DNA of 64,000 bases from Streptomyces sp. Z26 (GCF_003665095.1 NZ_RCHV01000002.1:2850001-2914000); one strand, 5' to 3'. Shown: positions 35,718 to 44,934, counted from the first letter of the stretch. Numbers and translations: made by a program. The notes: generated by a model not told the origin, from the letters alone.

Positions 35718-35790
35718 TTGAGAGCGCTCTTTCTTCAAGACTTGACGTGAGCACGGCTCTCTTGACGGGACCTCATCAAGAGAGTTAACT
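35718..35790 (+). promoter_or_regulatory. GH16 promoter with symmetric elements
   Basis: TTGACG at 35762-35767 and TTAACT at 35785-35790 with a 17-base spacer form a good vegetative promoter. The spacer carries an inverted repeat, CTCTCTTGA at 35757-35765 and TCAAGAGAG at 35776-35784. Upstream, AGAGCGCTCT at 35721-35730 resembles a LacI/CebR-type site. These suggest repression by a sugar regulator. Confidence 0.65.
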
Positions 35791-35954
35791 CACCGACCGA
35801 GCAAAAGTATGGACCTGCGGCGAGCCCGTCGTGGGCCCGGCACGGAGCCCCCACCCGTGCCTGGCGCGAGGGCCTCACCCTTGTCACTCACAGAAGCGTG
35901 TCCCCCCACTGCGCAGACGAGGTGAGTTCCATCTTCAACAAGCAGCTGACCCAC

Positions 35955-36851
35955 ATGAGAAGGCGCCCGCGCACGACCGCGGCCCTCGCCGTCGGCATGG
36001 CCGCCGTCCTGAGCTGGACGACCGTCAACACGGGCATGGCCGCCGACGACCCCGGCGCCGCGCCCAAGTCCGCCTCGGCGAAGGCCGACACGAAGGCCGG
36101 TGCCGGTACCAAGGCCATCGCCTTCGAGGACAACTTCGACGGCGCCGCGGGCTCCGGTGTCGACGGCAGCAAGTGGCAGACCGAGACCGGCGACAACGTG
36201 AACAACCACGAGCGCCAGTGGTACACGCCGGGCACCGACAACGCCAAGCTCGACGGCAACGGCAACCTGGTCATCACCGCCCGCAAGGAGAACCCGGGCA
36301 ACTACCAGTGCTGGTACGGCACGTGTGAGTACACCTCCGCGCGCCTCAACACCTCCGGCAAGTTCACCCAGAAGTTCGGGCACGTCGAGGCCCGGATGAA
36401 GATCCCGCGGGGTCAGGGCATCTGGCCCGCCTTCTGGATGCTGGGCAGCGACATGGGCGACGTCGGCTGGCCCGCCTCGGGCGAGATCGACATCATGGAG
36501 AACGTCGGCAAGGAGCCCGGCACCGTGCACGGCACGCTGCACGGCCCCGGCTACTCGGGCGAGGGCGGCGTCGGCGCCGCGTACACCCTGCCCAACGGCG
36601 AAGCCTTCGCGGACGACTTCCACACCTTCGCCATCGACTGGGCGCCGGACAAGGTGACCTGGTCGGTCGACGGGAACGTCTTCCAGGAGCGCGGTCCCGG
36701 CGACGTGAACGGCGACTGGGTGTTCAACAAGGACTTCTTCCTCATCCTCAACCTCGCGGTCGGCGGCTACTGGCCCGGCGACCCCGACGGCAGCACGCAG
36801 TTCCCGCAGGAACTCGTCGTGGACTACGTCCGTGTGAGCACCGCCGACTGA
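35955..36851 (+). CDS. Secreted GH16 beta-glucanase
   Basis: A 298-residue secreted endoglucanase. A signal peptide (ALAVGMAAVLSWTTVNTGMAA) is followed by an Ala/Lys linker and the GH16 jelly-roll (about 55-298). The catalytic motif GEIDIMENVG holds the EIDxxE nucleophile and acid. The YTPGTDNAKLDGNGNLVITARKE and QKFGHVEARMKIPRGQGIWPAFWMLG segments are typical of laminarinases and lichenases. I chose the ATG at 35955 because the signal peptide then starts correctly; GTGs at 35898 and 35922 are in frame upstream. A classic promoter and a strong terminator flank it. Confidence 0.93.
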   Translation: MRRRPRTTAALAVGMAAVLSWTTVNTGMAADDPGAAPKSASAKADTKAGAGTKAIAFEDNFDGAAGSGVDGSKWQTETGDNVNNHERQWYTPGTDNAKLDGNGNLVITARKENPGNYQCWYGTCEYTSARLNTSGKFTQKFGHVEARMKIPRGQGIWPAFWMLGSDMGDVGWPASGEIDIMENVGKEPGTVHGTLHGPGYSGEGGVGAAYTLPNGEAFADDFHTFAIDWAPDKVTWSVDGNVFQERGPGDVNGDWVFNKDFFLILNLAVGGYWPGDPDGSTQFPQELVVDYVRVSTAD

Positions 36852-36970
36852 CGGACGACGCGTGTCCGGCGCGTGCCTGACGCGTACCGCCGACACGTAC
36901 CGCCCGCCACGTACACCGCACCGACCAGCACGACCGTCCGGCTCCGGCCGGACGGAGCACCCCCTCAGGA

Positions 36971-37018
36971 CTGGGCGGGCAGCGCGCCTCACGGCGTACT
37001 GCCCGCCCAGCGGTTTTT
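36971..37018. terminator. Rho-independent terminator after GH16
   Basis: CTGGGCGGGCAG at 36971-36982 pairs perfectly with 36999-37010, followed by TTTTT at 37014-37018. This is a textbook intrinsic terminator ending the glucanase transcript; on the other strand it may also end the convergent FAD-oxidoreductase transcript. Confidence 0.8.
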
Positions 37019-37107
37019 CGCGGCTGCGGTGCGCGGGCGTGCGGTGTCCCGCTGTCGTCCGGGTGAGGCGATCGTTCCGGCGTTACGTCCTCGCCCCCGT
37101 TACACCC

Positions 37108-38511
37108 TCACGCGCGCGCGGAGCCCGTCGCCGCCTCCGTACGGAACAGCCCCTCCGGGTCGTACGCCTGCCGCAGTCCCTCCAACCGCCGCCACGTTCC
37201 CGGCTCGTACGCCGCGCGCACGTCGTCCGCAGTGGTCACGCCGAACAGGAAGTTCAGGAACCGGCCGACCGCCCACGGCGCCAACGGCTCCTCCGACCGC
37301 CGCTGGAACTCCCGCGCCTCGGCCTCCCGTTCCGCGTCCGCCACGGACAGGACGCTCAGCGAGTACCGCGCGTCCCGGTGCCCGACCGCGTTCCCCCCGC
37401 GCGGCGGGCGGGACAGCGCCCCGCCGAGGTGGTGCAGCTGCACCACGCTGAAGAACTCCGCGCCGGGCCCGCCGCGCCGGGCGAACTCCGCGACCGCCGC
37501 CGGGTCGAGAGCGGAGAGCAGCGTGTTGCTGCCCGTGTACGGGTGCGGGTCCGTCGGGTCGCGGTGGATCGTCGGGCTCTCGGCGTACGGCATGTCGCGG
37601 AGCCCGTCGGCTAGCCGCGGGCCGACCGCGCGCAGCGGGGCCACGAGCCGTTCGCCGTCGGCCGCCGCGCCCGTGTACGCGAGGCGCACCTGGACCACGT
37701 GGCGCCCGCGCAGGGCCTCCGGCACCTGCGGGACGTCCGGGTACACCATCGCCACCAGGGAGGACGTCGCCTCCTCGGGCAGGTCCTCCGTCCAGTCCCG
37801 GTACGCCTCCAGCACCTCCGGCAGCGACTGCCCGTCGAAGGCCAGCGAACCGCCGTACAGCCGCGGCACCGGCACGAGCCCGATCTCCAGGCCCGTCACC
37901 ACGCCGAAGCCCGAACGTCCGCCGCACAACGCCCGGAACAGCTCGCCGTCCGGGTCCTCGGTCGGCACCGCGTCGGCGGTGTCGGCCAGGTCCGTCGCGG
38001 TGAGGTGGCGGAGGCGGCCGTCCGCCGTCACCAGGTCGACGGCGCGCACCTGGTCCGCCGCGTAGCCGAACCGCCGTGCCAGCAGGCCCAGTCCGCCGCC
38101 GAGCGTGTAGCCGACGACGCCGCTGTGCGGGGCGCTGCCGTTCGGCGGCGCGAGCCCGTACGGGGCGGCGGCCGCGATCACCTGCTCCCAGCGGGCGCCC
38201 GCCCGCACCCGTACCGTGCGGGCGACGGGGTCGACCCGTACGGCGTCCATGCGGCGGGTGCCCAGCAGCATCCCGCCGCGCGCGGCGGCCGGGGTGCCGT
38301 GGCCGGTGGCCTGCACGCGTACGGGCATGCCGTGGTCGGCGGCGTACCGCACCGCGGCCCGTACGTCGTCCGCGTCCCGCGCGCCGACGACCAGGTCCGG
38401 GCGCTGCTCCAGGCCGGACTGGAAACCGGCGGTCTCCGCGTCGTAACCCGCGTCGCCGGGCGCCAGGACCGGGCCCCGCACCCGTTGGGACAGTGCGTGG
38501 GTGCTGTTCAT
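37108..38511 (-). CDS. FAD-linked (berberine-bridge type) oxidoreductase
   Basis: A 467-residue FAD-binding PCMH-type enzyme. The flavin domain has VRVQATGHGTPA, where the His can carry FAD covalently, and GGGLGLLARRFGYAADQV; the substrate domain ends with the BBE-type FNFLFGVTT and AYDPEGLFRTE. The usual Cys partner for bicovalent FAD is not obvious. Related streptomycete enzymes oxidise secondary metabolites or sugars; substrate unknown. The ATG at 38509-38511 gives MNSTHALSQRV. It is divergent from nothing and faces the response regulator gene on the same strand. Confidence 0.88.
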   Translation of the reverse strand: MNSTHALSQRVRGPVLAPGDAGYDAETAGFQSGLEQRPDLVVGARDADDVRAAVRYAADHGMPVRVQATGHGTPAAARGGMLLGTRRMDAVRVDPVARTVRVRAGARWEQVIAAAAPYGLAPPNGSAPHSGVVGYTLGGGLGLLARRFGYAADQVRAVDLVTADGRLRHLTATDLADTADAVPTEDPDGELFRALCGGRSGFGVVTGLEIGLVPVPRLYGGSLAFDGQSLPEVLEAYRDWTEDLPEEATSSLVAMVYPDVPQVPEALRGRHVVQVRLAYTGAAADGERLVAPLRAVGPRLADGLRDMPYAESPTIHRDPTDPHPYTGSNTLLSALDPAAVAEFARRGGPGAEFFSVVQLHHLGGALSRPPRGGNAVGHRDARYSLSVLSVADAEREAEAREFQRRSEEPLAPWAVGRFLNFLFGVTTADDVRAAYEPGTWRRLEGLRQAYDPEGLFRTEAATGSARA

Positions 38512-38623
38512 CGCCGTACTCCGTTTCCCGGTGGCCGTCGCCCCGTCGAGGGTTCGCGAGGGCGGCCTCCGTTCCGGGAGTATCGGGGCACCTACCTGAC
38601 AGGTGGCGTCATGTTTGCGTCCG

Positions 38624-39325
38624 TTAGAGGGTGTCACCCGGCTGGAGGGTGTCGCCCGCCGTGACGAAGCCGTGCTCGTACGCGGCGATCACCGCCTGCG
38701 TACGGTCGCGTACCTCCAACTTGGCCAGCACCGCCGCCACATGGCTCTTCACCGTGGCGGCGCCCACGCCCATCCGGGTCGCGATCTCCGCGTTGGTCAG
38801 GCCCCGCGTCATCAGCCGCAGCACCTCGCCCTCCCGCTCGGTGAGGCGCCCGCCGAGACCGCGCAGGCGCCGACCGGCGCCGTGGTGGGCGGCGAGCCTG
38901 CGCACGGCGGCCGGGAAGAGAAGCGAGTCGCCGCGCGCCACCAGGCGTACGGCCGCCACCACGTCCTCCGCCGCCGCCCGCTTCAACAGGAAGCCGTGGG
39001 CTCCGGCGCGGAGGGCGTCGTAGACGTACGAGTCGTTCTCGAAGGTCGTCACCACGAGGACGCGCGGCGCGTCCGCGCCCATCACGTCCAGCAGGTGCTC
39101 GGTGGCGCGGATGCCGTCGACCTCAGGCATCCGGACGTCCATGAGCACGATGTCGGGACGCAGCGCGCGGGTGACGGAGACGGCCTCGGCCCCGTTGACC
39201 GCCTCGCCCACCACGCGCAGGTCCGGCTCGGCGTCGAGGATCGCGGTGAGGGCCGTACGGACCAGGCGTTCGTCGTCGGCGAGCACGACGCGGAGGGGCG
39301 GCGCTCCCTCCGGGGGCGGTGGCAT
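38624..39325 (-). CDS. NarL/LuxR-type response regulator
   Basis: A 233-residue response regulator. The receiver (about 10-125) has the phosphoacceptor LMDVRMPEVDG and acidic pocket LADDERLV; the C-terminal LuxR HTH (about 160-220) contains LTEREGEVLRLMTRGLTNAEIATRMGVGAATVKSHVAAVLAKL. The start is the ATG at 39323-39325 with GGAAG nearby. The protein ends with a repeated GDTLQPGDTL motif. No histidine kinase gene is next to it, so it is probably an orphan or paired with a distant kinase. Confidence 0.88.
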   Translation of the reverse strand: MPPPPEGAPPLRVVLADDERLVRTALTAILDAEPDLRVVGEAVNGAEAVSVTRALRPDIVLMDVRMPEVDGIRATEHLLDVMGADAPRVLVVTTFENDSYVYDALRAGAHGFLLKRAAAEDVVAAVRLVARGDSLLFPAAVRRLAAHHGAGRRLRGLGGRLTEREGEVLRLMTRGLTNAEIATRMGVGAATVKSHVAAVLAKLEVRDRTQAVIAAYEHGFVTAGDTLQPGDTL

Positions 39326-39480
39326 CGTGACGGCTTCCTTCCGGGCGGGGCGGCGGTGTCCGGGCAGCACCGTACGCGGGGAGCGGGGGCCGGGGTACGG
39401 GGCACGGGGCCGGAGGGGCGCGGTCCGGGGCGGCGGGGAGCGGTCCGGGCCGGGGCCCTCCGCCCGGCGCCGTGGCCGGG

Positions 39481-39528
39481 CGTCACGGCGTCACGGCGTC
39501 ACGGCGTCACGGCGTCACGGCGTCACGG
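39481..39528. repeat. 8-bp tandem repeat CGTCACGG at a gene end
   Basis: Six identical copies of CGTCACGG run from 39481 to 39528, immediately after and including the stop codon region of the downstream oxidoreductase on the minus strand. The repeat contains that stop codon in its first unit, so changes in copy number should not alter the protein. Such simple repeats can vary in number between strains. Confidence 0.8.
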
Positions 39529-40554
39529 CGTCAGGACGATCTTTCCGACGACGGTGCCGGACTCCGCCAGCCGCATGGCCTCGGCGGCGCTGGTGAGCGG
39601 CAGCCGGGCGGCGATGCGGGGGACGACGTCGCCGCGCTGGAGGGCGGCGAAGACCTGCGTGAGGTCGGCGCGCGTCCGGGCCCGGAAGCGGCTCCTGGAG
39701 AGGGAGCGACCGGCCCAGGTGTTGAAGAAGGAGGCGCTGCGCCCGTTGGGCAGGGCGTTCCACAGCCAGATCCGGCCGAGCAGCTTGAGGACGGGCAGCT
39801 GCTTGGAGCCCTCGTCGTCACGCGTGGACGCGCTGCCGTACCCGACGAGGGAGCCGCCCGGGGCGAGCAGGCGCCAGGAGTCGACGATGCCGCTGCCGCC
39901 GACGTGGTCGAAGACGGCGTCCACCCCGCCGGGGGCCAGCTCGCGGACGCGGGCGGCGACGTCCTCGGTGCGGTAGTCGATCGGCGTCACCCCCTGCTCC
40001 CGCAGGGCGTCGTGGTGGCGTGCCGACGCCGTACCGATGACGCGCACGCCCGCGAGCCGGGCGAACTGGGTCAGCACGGAGCCGACGCCGCCGTTCGCGC
40101 CCAGCACCAGGACGGTCTGACCGCTGCGGACGCGTGCCTTGCGGTGCAGCATCTGCCATGCCGTGAGGCCGTTGATGACGAACGCCTCCGCGTCCGCCGC
40201 CCTGACCCCGTCGGGCACGGGCACCACGTCCGCGGCCTCCACGACCAGGTGGCTGGACCAGCCGCCGATCTTGGTCAGCGCGGCGATGCGGGTGCCGAGG
40301 AGGCCCGGCTCGACGCCGTCGCCCGCGGCGAGGACGGTGCCGACCAGGTCGTAGCCGGGGACGAAGGGGAACGGCGGCTGGTCGAAGTACTTCCCGCGGC
40401 GCATCTGCTGCTCCGCGAAGGAGACGCCGGTCGCCTCCATGCGGATGACGACCTCGCCGGGGCCGGGGGTGGGGACTGCTCCGTGGCGGATCTGGAGCCC
40501 CTCGGGCTCGACCTTGCCCGGGAGAACGACCTCGACGAGTCCTTCGGCGCTCAT
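39523..40554 (-). CDS. NADPH:quinone oxidoreductase-like (MDR superfamily)
   Basis: A 343-residue medium-chain reductase without zinc-binding cysteines. It has PFVPGYDLVGTVLAAGDGVEP, the catalytic-domain motif VLVLGANGGVGSVLTQFARL and a C-terminal segment NLPGRIWLWNALPNGR-like region that varies in this subfamily. Such enzymes reduce enones or quinones. The ATG at 40552-40554 is used. It is divergent from the TetR gene at 40764, a common repressor-target pair, with shared sequence motifs between. Confidence 0.88.
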   Translation of the reverse strand: MSAEGLVEVVLPGKVEPEGLQIRHGAVPTPGPGEVVIRMEATGVSFAEQQMRRGKYFDQPPFPFVPGYDLVGTVLAAGDGVEPGLLGTRIAALTKIGGWSSHLVVEAADVVPVPDGVRAADAEAFVINGLTAWQMLHRKARVRSGQTVLVLGANGGVGSVLTQFARLAGVRVIGTASARHHDALREQGVTPIDYRTEDVAARVRELAPGGVDAVFDHVGGSGIVDSWRLLAPGGSLVGYGSASTRDDEGSKQLPVLKLLGRIWLWNALPNGRSASFFNTWAGRSLSRSRFRARTRADLTQVFAALQRGDVVPRIAARLPLTSAAEAMRLAESGTVVGKIVLTP

Positions 40555-40600
40555 GACGACCTCCGTGGTGTGCGACTGATAGTGAAGTGCTTTCGCTTTC

Positions 40601-40732
40601 GTGAGAAGTTATAACTCAGTCTCGTCGCGAGCGTCAATAGCTTTCGTTACAGCCTCTAACACGCGGGGAGGGTGGCACGGTCGAGCCAACACCATCGCAT
40701 CGCACAGTGATAACCTCTCACTCTCACGTGAG
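40601..40732. promoter_or_regulatory. Divergent operator region with mirrored ATAAC motifs
   Basis: Between the oxidoreductase and TetR genes, ATAACCTCTCAC appears on the plus strand (40710-40721) and ATAACTTCTCAC on the minus strand (40601-40612), so each promoter carries the same motif in its own orientation. A perfect palindrome CTCACGTGAG lies at 40723-40732. These are the likely binding sites for the adjacent TetR regulator. Confidence 0.5.
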
Positions 40733-40763
40733 CTTGTAGCTACGGGAAGGAAGGCGGCAGACC

Positions 40764-41416
40764 ATGGCCGGTACGGGCACGAGAACCCCCGCGAGCGCTA
40801 CCGCGCCCAGGTGCGTACGGAGGTCAAGGAACGCGCGTGGGAGCAGATCGCCACCGCCGGGGCGTCCGCGCTCTCCCTCAACGCGATCGCGAAGCAGATG
40901 GGCATGAGCGGCCCCGCCCTCTACCGCTACTACGCCAACCGCGACGAGCTGATCACCGAGCTGATCCGGGACGCGTACCGCGACCTGGCCGACACCCTCC
41001 GCTCGTCCGCCGACGAGCAGGACGCGGGCCCGGCCGACCTCGCGTTCGCGCTGCGCGACTGGGCCCTCGCGGACCCCCAGCGCTACTTCCTCCTCTACGG
41101 CACCCCCGTCCCCGGCTACCACGCGCCCGACGACACCACCGCCATCGCCGCCGAGATCATGGAGATCCTGCTCGACACGGGCGCGGGACTGGCGGGCGAC
41201 GACGGTGCCGGGTCCGCGTTCGCGCGCCATCTGGCGAGCCACCGGGGCTGGACGCGCGACCACCCCGCCCCGCCCGCCGTCCTCCACTGGGCGCTGAAGT
41301 TCTGGACGCGGCTGCACGGCGCGCTGTCGCTGGAGCTGGCGGGCCAGTTCACGGGCATGGGCTTCGACCCCGCCCTCCTCTTCCGGGCCGAGTTGGAGGA
41401 CCTGCTGACGCTCTGA
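40764..41416 (+). pseudogene. TetR-family regulator, apparent one-base frameshift at the start
   Basis: From the ATG at 40764, with GGAAGG eight bases upstream, the first eight codons (MAGTGTR) run out of frame; one extra base at the C5 run at 40786-40790 joins them to a normal TetR domain (TPRERYRAQVRTEVKERAW, then KQMGMSGPALYRYYANRDELI). Without repair, the first usable start in frame is GTG at 40811, which lacks a ribosome site. The C-terminal part carries a WHG-type dimer domain (ALKFWTRLHGALSLEL). Its position, divergent from the reductase gene, suggests it represses that gene. The frameshift may be a sequencing error. Confidence 0.72.
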
Positions 41417-41542
41417 GCCGACCGCTCACCGGCACGCCGCCGCCCGCTCCCCCGTACCGCCGCCAGCCGCTCCCCGGCCCCCTGGCGGCCCCCCGGCGGC
41501 ACCCGGCGGCGTCCCGCACCCCGGGCAGTACGCTGGCGGGCG

Positions 41543-42658
41543 ATGCGCCGTGCCCCCTCACGCACCCCCCGCCCCACGGAGCGCTCCCCGCGACACCCGT
41601 CGTGGCCCTCGCGCCGCCGCGCCGACGTGCGCGCCGTACAGCCCGGGTCCGCGCGCGGGGAGGCCGGGACCGCCGAGGGCGGACGTACCGGAGCCGGGCG
41701 GGACCCGCGGGCCGAACGGGACCAGCGGGCCGAGCGGGACCAGCGGGCCGAGCGGGCCGGTCGCGGAGAGGTCGGCGCCCGGCGGCCCGTACCGGCGCGC
41801 AGCGGCACCCTGTCGCTGGCGGTGGCGCTGACGGCGATCGTCACGGCGGGCTGCGCGGTGGACGACGGCACCCGCGACGACGGCCCGGCACCCGCGCTGT
41901 CGGCGCCGCCGAGCGCCATGCCGCTGTGGCCCGACCACACGGCGCCCCCGACGGAGACGGCGGAGCCGACGTACGGCAAGACGTACTCGCCCCTCAAGGT
42001 CACCCTGCCGTCCGGCGGGCTGCGCGCGATGCCGGTCGAGGACCTGATCGCGAAGGACCCGAACGTGTCGGACTGGATGCGCACCGGCCTCCGGGACTGC
42101 CCGGGTGGCCGGTGCGGCCTGCGGGAGCCCGTCTACCGCGACCTGACCGGCGACGGCGCCGACGAGCTGCTGGTGGCGATGGACTCGGAACGCCTGGAGG
42201 CGACGCTGATCGCGGTCTACCGGGCCGAGAAGCGCACCGTACGGCCGGTGTTGATCGCCTGGGGGGATGCGGGCATGACGGGTTCGACGCTCGGCGAGGA
42301 CCTGATCATCACGGGCAGGTACGTGGTGACGGGGGCCCGTACGAAGAACGACGAGACCACCCGCTACCGCTGGGACGGCAAGCTGATGTCCCCGCTCGGG
42401 CCGCGGCTCGGGGAGGACCTGTCGCCCGGTGGGGACGCCGGAGCGCAGCAGGGCGGTACGCCGCGCGGGGCCGGTGACACCCCGGAGGACGCCGTGCCGC
42501 GGGAGGCGGGTCCGCGGGAGCCCGGTCCAGGGGACGACGGCGACAGCCAGGAGGACATCGTGCGACGGGGCCCGTTCCCCGAACCGAGCGCCGCCGACGA
42601 GGGCACCGGCAGAGCCCCCTCGCCGGTACCCGAACCCCGGGCGGACGGAGCCCCATGA
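41543..42658 (+). CDS. Putative lipoprotein with FG-GAP-like motif
   Basis: A 371-residue protein. After a 90-residue Arg-rich N-terminus (with repeated ERDQRA), a hydrophobic segment ending in VTAGCAV fits a lipobox; the true start may be later than the ATG at 41543. The exported part has a Ca-binding FG-GAP-like unit, DLTGDGADELLVAM. Its stop overlaps the response regulator start (ATGA), so the two are translationally coupled. A lipoprotein ahead of a regulator and kinase recalls the CseA-CseB-CseC envelope-stress arrangement, but no sigma E gene is present here. Function as sensor accessory is inferred. Confidence 0.65.
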   Translation: MRRAPSRTPRPTERSPRHPSWPSRRRADVRAVQPGSARGEAGTAEGGRTGAGRDPRAERDQRAERDQRAERAGRGEVGARRPVPARSGTLSLAVALTAIVTAGCAVDDGTRDDGPAPALSAPPSAMPLWPDHTAPPTETAEPTYGKTYSPLKVTLPSGGLRAMPVEDLIAKDPNVSDWMRTGLRDCPGGRCGLREPVYRDLTGDGADELLVAMDSERLEATLIAVYRAEKRTVRPVLIAWGDAGMTGSTLGEDLIITGRYVVTGARTKNDETTRYRWDGKLMSPLGPRLGEDLSPGGDAGAQQGGTPRGAGDTPEDAVPREAGPREPGPGDDGDSQEDIVRRGPFPEPSAADEGTGRAPSPVPEPRADGAP

Positions 42659-43482
42659 CGCCACCGCCACCGCCGCCCCCGCCGCCGCAGCAGCAGCCCG
42701 CCGTGACCGAGGCGCACGTGCTGATCGTCGAGGACGACGAGATCATCCGCCGTACGGTCGGCATGCTCCTGGAGCGGTACGGCTTCACCGTCCGCACCGC
42801 CGCCGACGGCATCACCGGCCTGGAACACTTCCGTGCCGAGAAGCCGGACCTGCTGCTCCTGGACATCATGCTGCCGGAGTTGGACGGGATCGGGCTGTGC
42901 CGCCGTATCCGGGAGACGAGTACGACGCCGATCCTGATGATGTCCGCGCGCGGCGACTCGCTCGACATCGTGTCGGGTCTGGAGGCGGGCGCCGACGACT
43001 ACGTGGTCAAGCCGGTGGAGAGCGCCGTGCTGGTGGCGCGTATCCGCTCGCTGCTGCGCCGGGCGTCGTTCGCGCCGCCCCCGTCGGACGTTTCGACCCC
43101 ACCCTCCGCGCCGTACGTGTCGTCCGCGCGCGCGGTGCCCCGTACGGGTGCGGACGGAGGCGCGTACGCGGCCACCGACGCGGGGGCGGGCGCGGCGCGT
43201 ACGCACGTCTTCGGTGATCTGACCGTCGACAGCCTCGCGTTGGAGGTGCGGCGCGGTGGTGAGGTGCTGGCGCTGACGCCGACGGAGCTGCGGCTGCTGC
43301 TGGAGTTCGCGCGTTCGCCGGGTGTGGTACTGGAGCGCCGTACGCTCCTGGACCGCGTCTGGGACCACGCGTGGCACGGTGACACGCGCGTCGTGGACCT
43401 GCACGTGCAGCGGCTGCGCGGGAAGATCGGGGCCGAACGGATCGAGACCGTACGCGGTTTCGGCTACAAGCTGCGGCGCTGA
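42655..43482 (+). CDS. OmpR/PhoB-type response regulator
   Basis: A 275-residue regulator. A proline run (MTPPPPPPPPPQQQ) precedes a receiver (about 18-130) with the phosphoacceptor LLDIMLPELDG and GADDYVVKP. A long Ser/Ala/Gly linker leads to a winged-helix DNA-binding domain (about 190-275) with ELRLLLEFARSPG and VDLHVQRLRGKIG. It is translationally coupled to the lipoprotein before it and followed by its likely kinase three bases downstream. It resembles CseB/AfsQ1-type regulators of envelope stress; target genes are unknown, though the PBP gene downstream is a candidate. Confidence 0.88.
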   Translation: MTPPPPPPPPPQQQPAVTEAHVLIVEDDEIIRRTVGMLLERYGFTVRTAADGITGLEHFRAEKPDLLLLDIMLPELDGIGLCRRIRETSTTPILMMSARGDSLDIVSGLEAGADDYVVKPVESAVLVARIRSLLRRASFAPPPSDVSTPPSAPYVSSARAVPRTGADGGAYAATDAGAGAARTHVFGDLTVDSLALEVRRGGEVLALTPTELRLLLEFARSPGVVLERRTLLDRVWDHAWHGDTRVVDLHVQRLRGKIGAERIETVRGFGYKLRR

Positions 43483-43485
43483 GAA

Positions 43486-44865
43486 ATGGCCCTCAGGTGG
43501 CGGATCATCGCCCTGGTGGCGGCGGCGACGTGCGCGGTGGCGGCGGCGGTCGGCGTACTCGTGCACCAGGCGTCGCGCGGCCACGAGCTGTCGCAGGCGC
43601 GGCAGGCGGCCCGTACGACGCTGGACCGGGCGGCGGACGCGTACGCGCGTACCGGTGAGGTACGGGGTTCGGGCGCCGAGTTGGACTCCCCCGACGTGCC
43701 GGACGGGCTGCGGGAGCTGGTGGCGGACGGGCGGTACGGGAGCGAGTTCACGGACGGACCGGGCGGCCCCGCGATGTGGGCCGCGCGGCCCGCCGGGGGC
43801 CGGGTGCTGTCCGTACGCGTCGACATGCGCACGAGCATGCGGGACATCGGCACGCTCGACACCAACATCGTGGTCGCGGGCCTGGTCGCGACCGCCGTCG
43901 TCCTGCCGTTGGGCGCGGTGACGGCGGGGCGGATGAGCCGGAAGCTGCGTACGGCGGCGGGAACGGCGCGGCGGATCGCGGCCGGTGACCTGAACGCGCG
44001 CATCGACGCGAAGCCCCGCCGGAACGACGAGATCGCGGAGATCTCCGGCGCCGTCGACTCGATGGCCGCCGCGCTCCAGGAACGGCTGCGGCGCGAGCAG
44101 CGGTTCACCGGGGACGTGGCGCACGAGCTGCGCACCCCGCTGATGGGCCTGGTCACGGCGGCCGAACTCCTGCCGGACGACGAGGCGGTGGGCTACGTAC
44201 GGGACCGCTCTCGGGTGCTCAGCACGCTCGTCGACGAACTGCTGGAGATCTCGCGGCTGGACGCGCACGCCGAGCACGCGGACCTGACGGCGTGCGCCGT
44301 CGGGCCGTTGGTGGAGGAGGCGGTGGCGCGCACCGGCGTGCGCGCGTCGCTCCGCACGGAGCCGCCGCGCGCGGGAGGGCGTACGGGAACGGGCGCGAGC
44401 GGGCGTACGGGCGCGGACCGGCGCGCGGCCGCGACGGTCGGCGGGAAGCCGGGGGACGGGGAGTCGGAGGACGGGGAACCGGGGGACGGCGTACGGACGG
44501 TGGACGACGAGCCCGTGAAGGTGTGGACGGACCCGCGCCGCCTGGCACGCGTCGTCGCGAACCTGCTGCTCAACGCCGACCGGCACGGCCACCCGCCCGT
44601 CGAGGTGACGGTCTCGGCGGACGGCCGCACGGTGACCGTGCGCGACCACGGCCCCGGCTACCCGGAGGACCTGCTGCGGGACGGGCCGCAGCGCTTCCGT
44701 ACGGGCGCCGCCGAGCGGGGTCGTGGGCACGGGCTGGGGCTGACGATCGCCCGCGGGCAGGCCGAAGTCCTGGGCGCCACCCTGGAGTTCGGGAACGCGG
44801 CGGACGGCGGAGCGGTCGCCACCGTACGGCTGCCCGCGACCGAGGGGCCACCGATACACGGTTGA
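43486..44865 (+). CDS. Sensor histidine kinase
   Basis: A 459-residue kinase. Two transmembrane helices (about 7-28 and 125-145) bracket a short extracellular region, followed by HAMP and the HisKA helix with the phosphoacceptor in RFTGDVAHELRTPL. The HATPase part has NLLLNADRHG and the G boxes DHGPGYPEDLL and GHGLGLTIARGQAE. About 45 residues of Gly/Arg/Glu-rich sequence (about 300-345) separate dimerisation and ATPase regions, an unusual expansion. It follows its response regulator by three bases and precedes the class A PBP gene. Confidence 0.88.
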   Translation: MALRWRIIALVAAATCAVAAAVGVLVHQASRGHELSQARQAARTTLDRAADAYARTGEVRGSGAELDSPDVPDGLRELVADGRYGSEFTDGPGGPAMWAARPAGGRVLSVRVDMRTSMRDIGTLDTNIVVAGLVATAVVLPLGAVTAGRMSRKLRTAAGTARRIAAGDLNARIDAKPRRNDEIAEISGAVDSMAAALQERLRREQRFTGDVAHELRTPLMGLVTAAELLPDDEAVGYVRDRSRVLSTLVDELLEISRLDAHAEHADLTACAVGPLVEEAVARTGVRASLRTEPPRAGGRTGTGASGRTGADRRAAATVGGKPGDGESEDGEPGDGVRTVDDEPVKVWTDPRRLARVVANLLLNADRHGHPPVEVTVSADGRTVTVRDHGPGYPEDLLRDGPQRFRTGAAERGRGHGLGLTIARGQAEVLGATLEFGNAADGGAVATVRLPATEGPPIHG

Positions 44866-44934
44866 TACACCTCTGAGCAGCCGCCGACGGGTTCCCTTGC
44901 CCGCACCAAGATCTTCGCGTCCGAGGGTGGCGGC

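Noticed and set aside
39481..39528. A short CRISPR-like array.
   Set aside because: Units are eight bases with no spacers and no cas genes nearby; this is a simple tandem repeat.
41543..44865. A complete sigE-cseABC envelope-stress operon.
   Set aside because: The lipoprotein-regulator-kinase order matches cseABC, but there is no sigma E gene upstream and the lipoprotein does not look like CseA beyond its lipobox.
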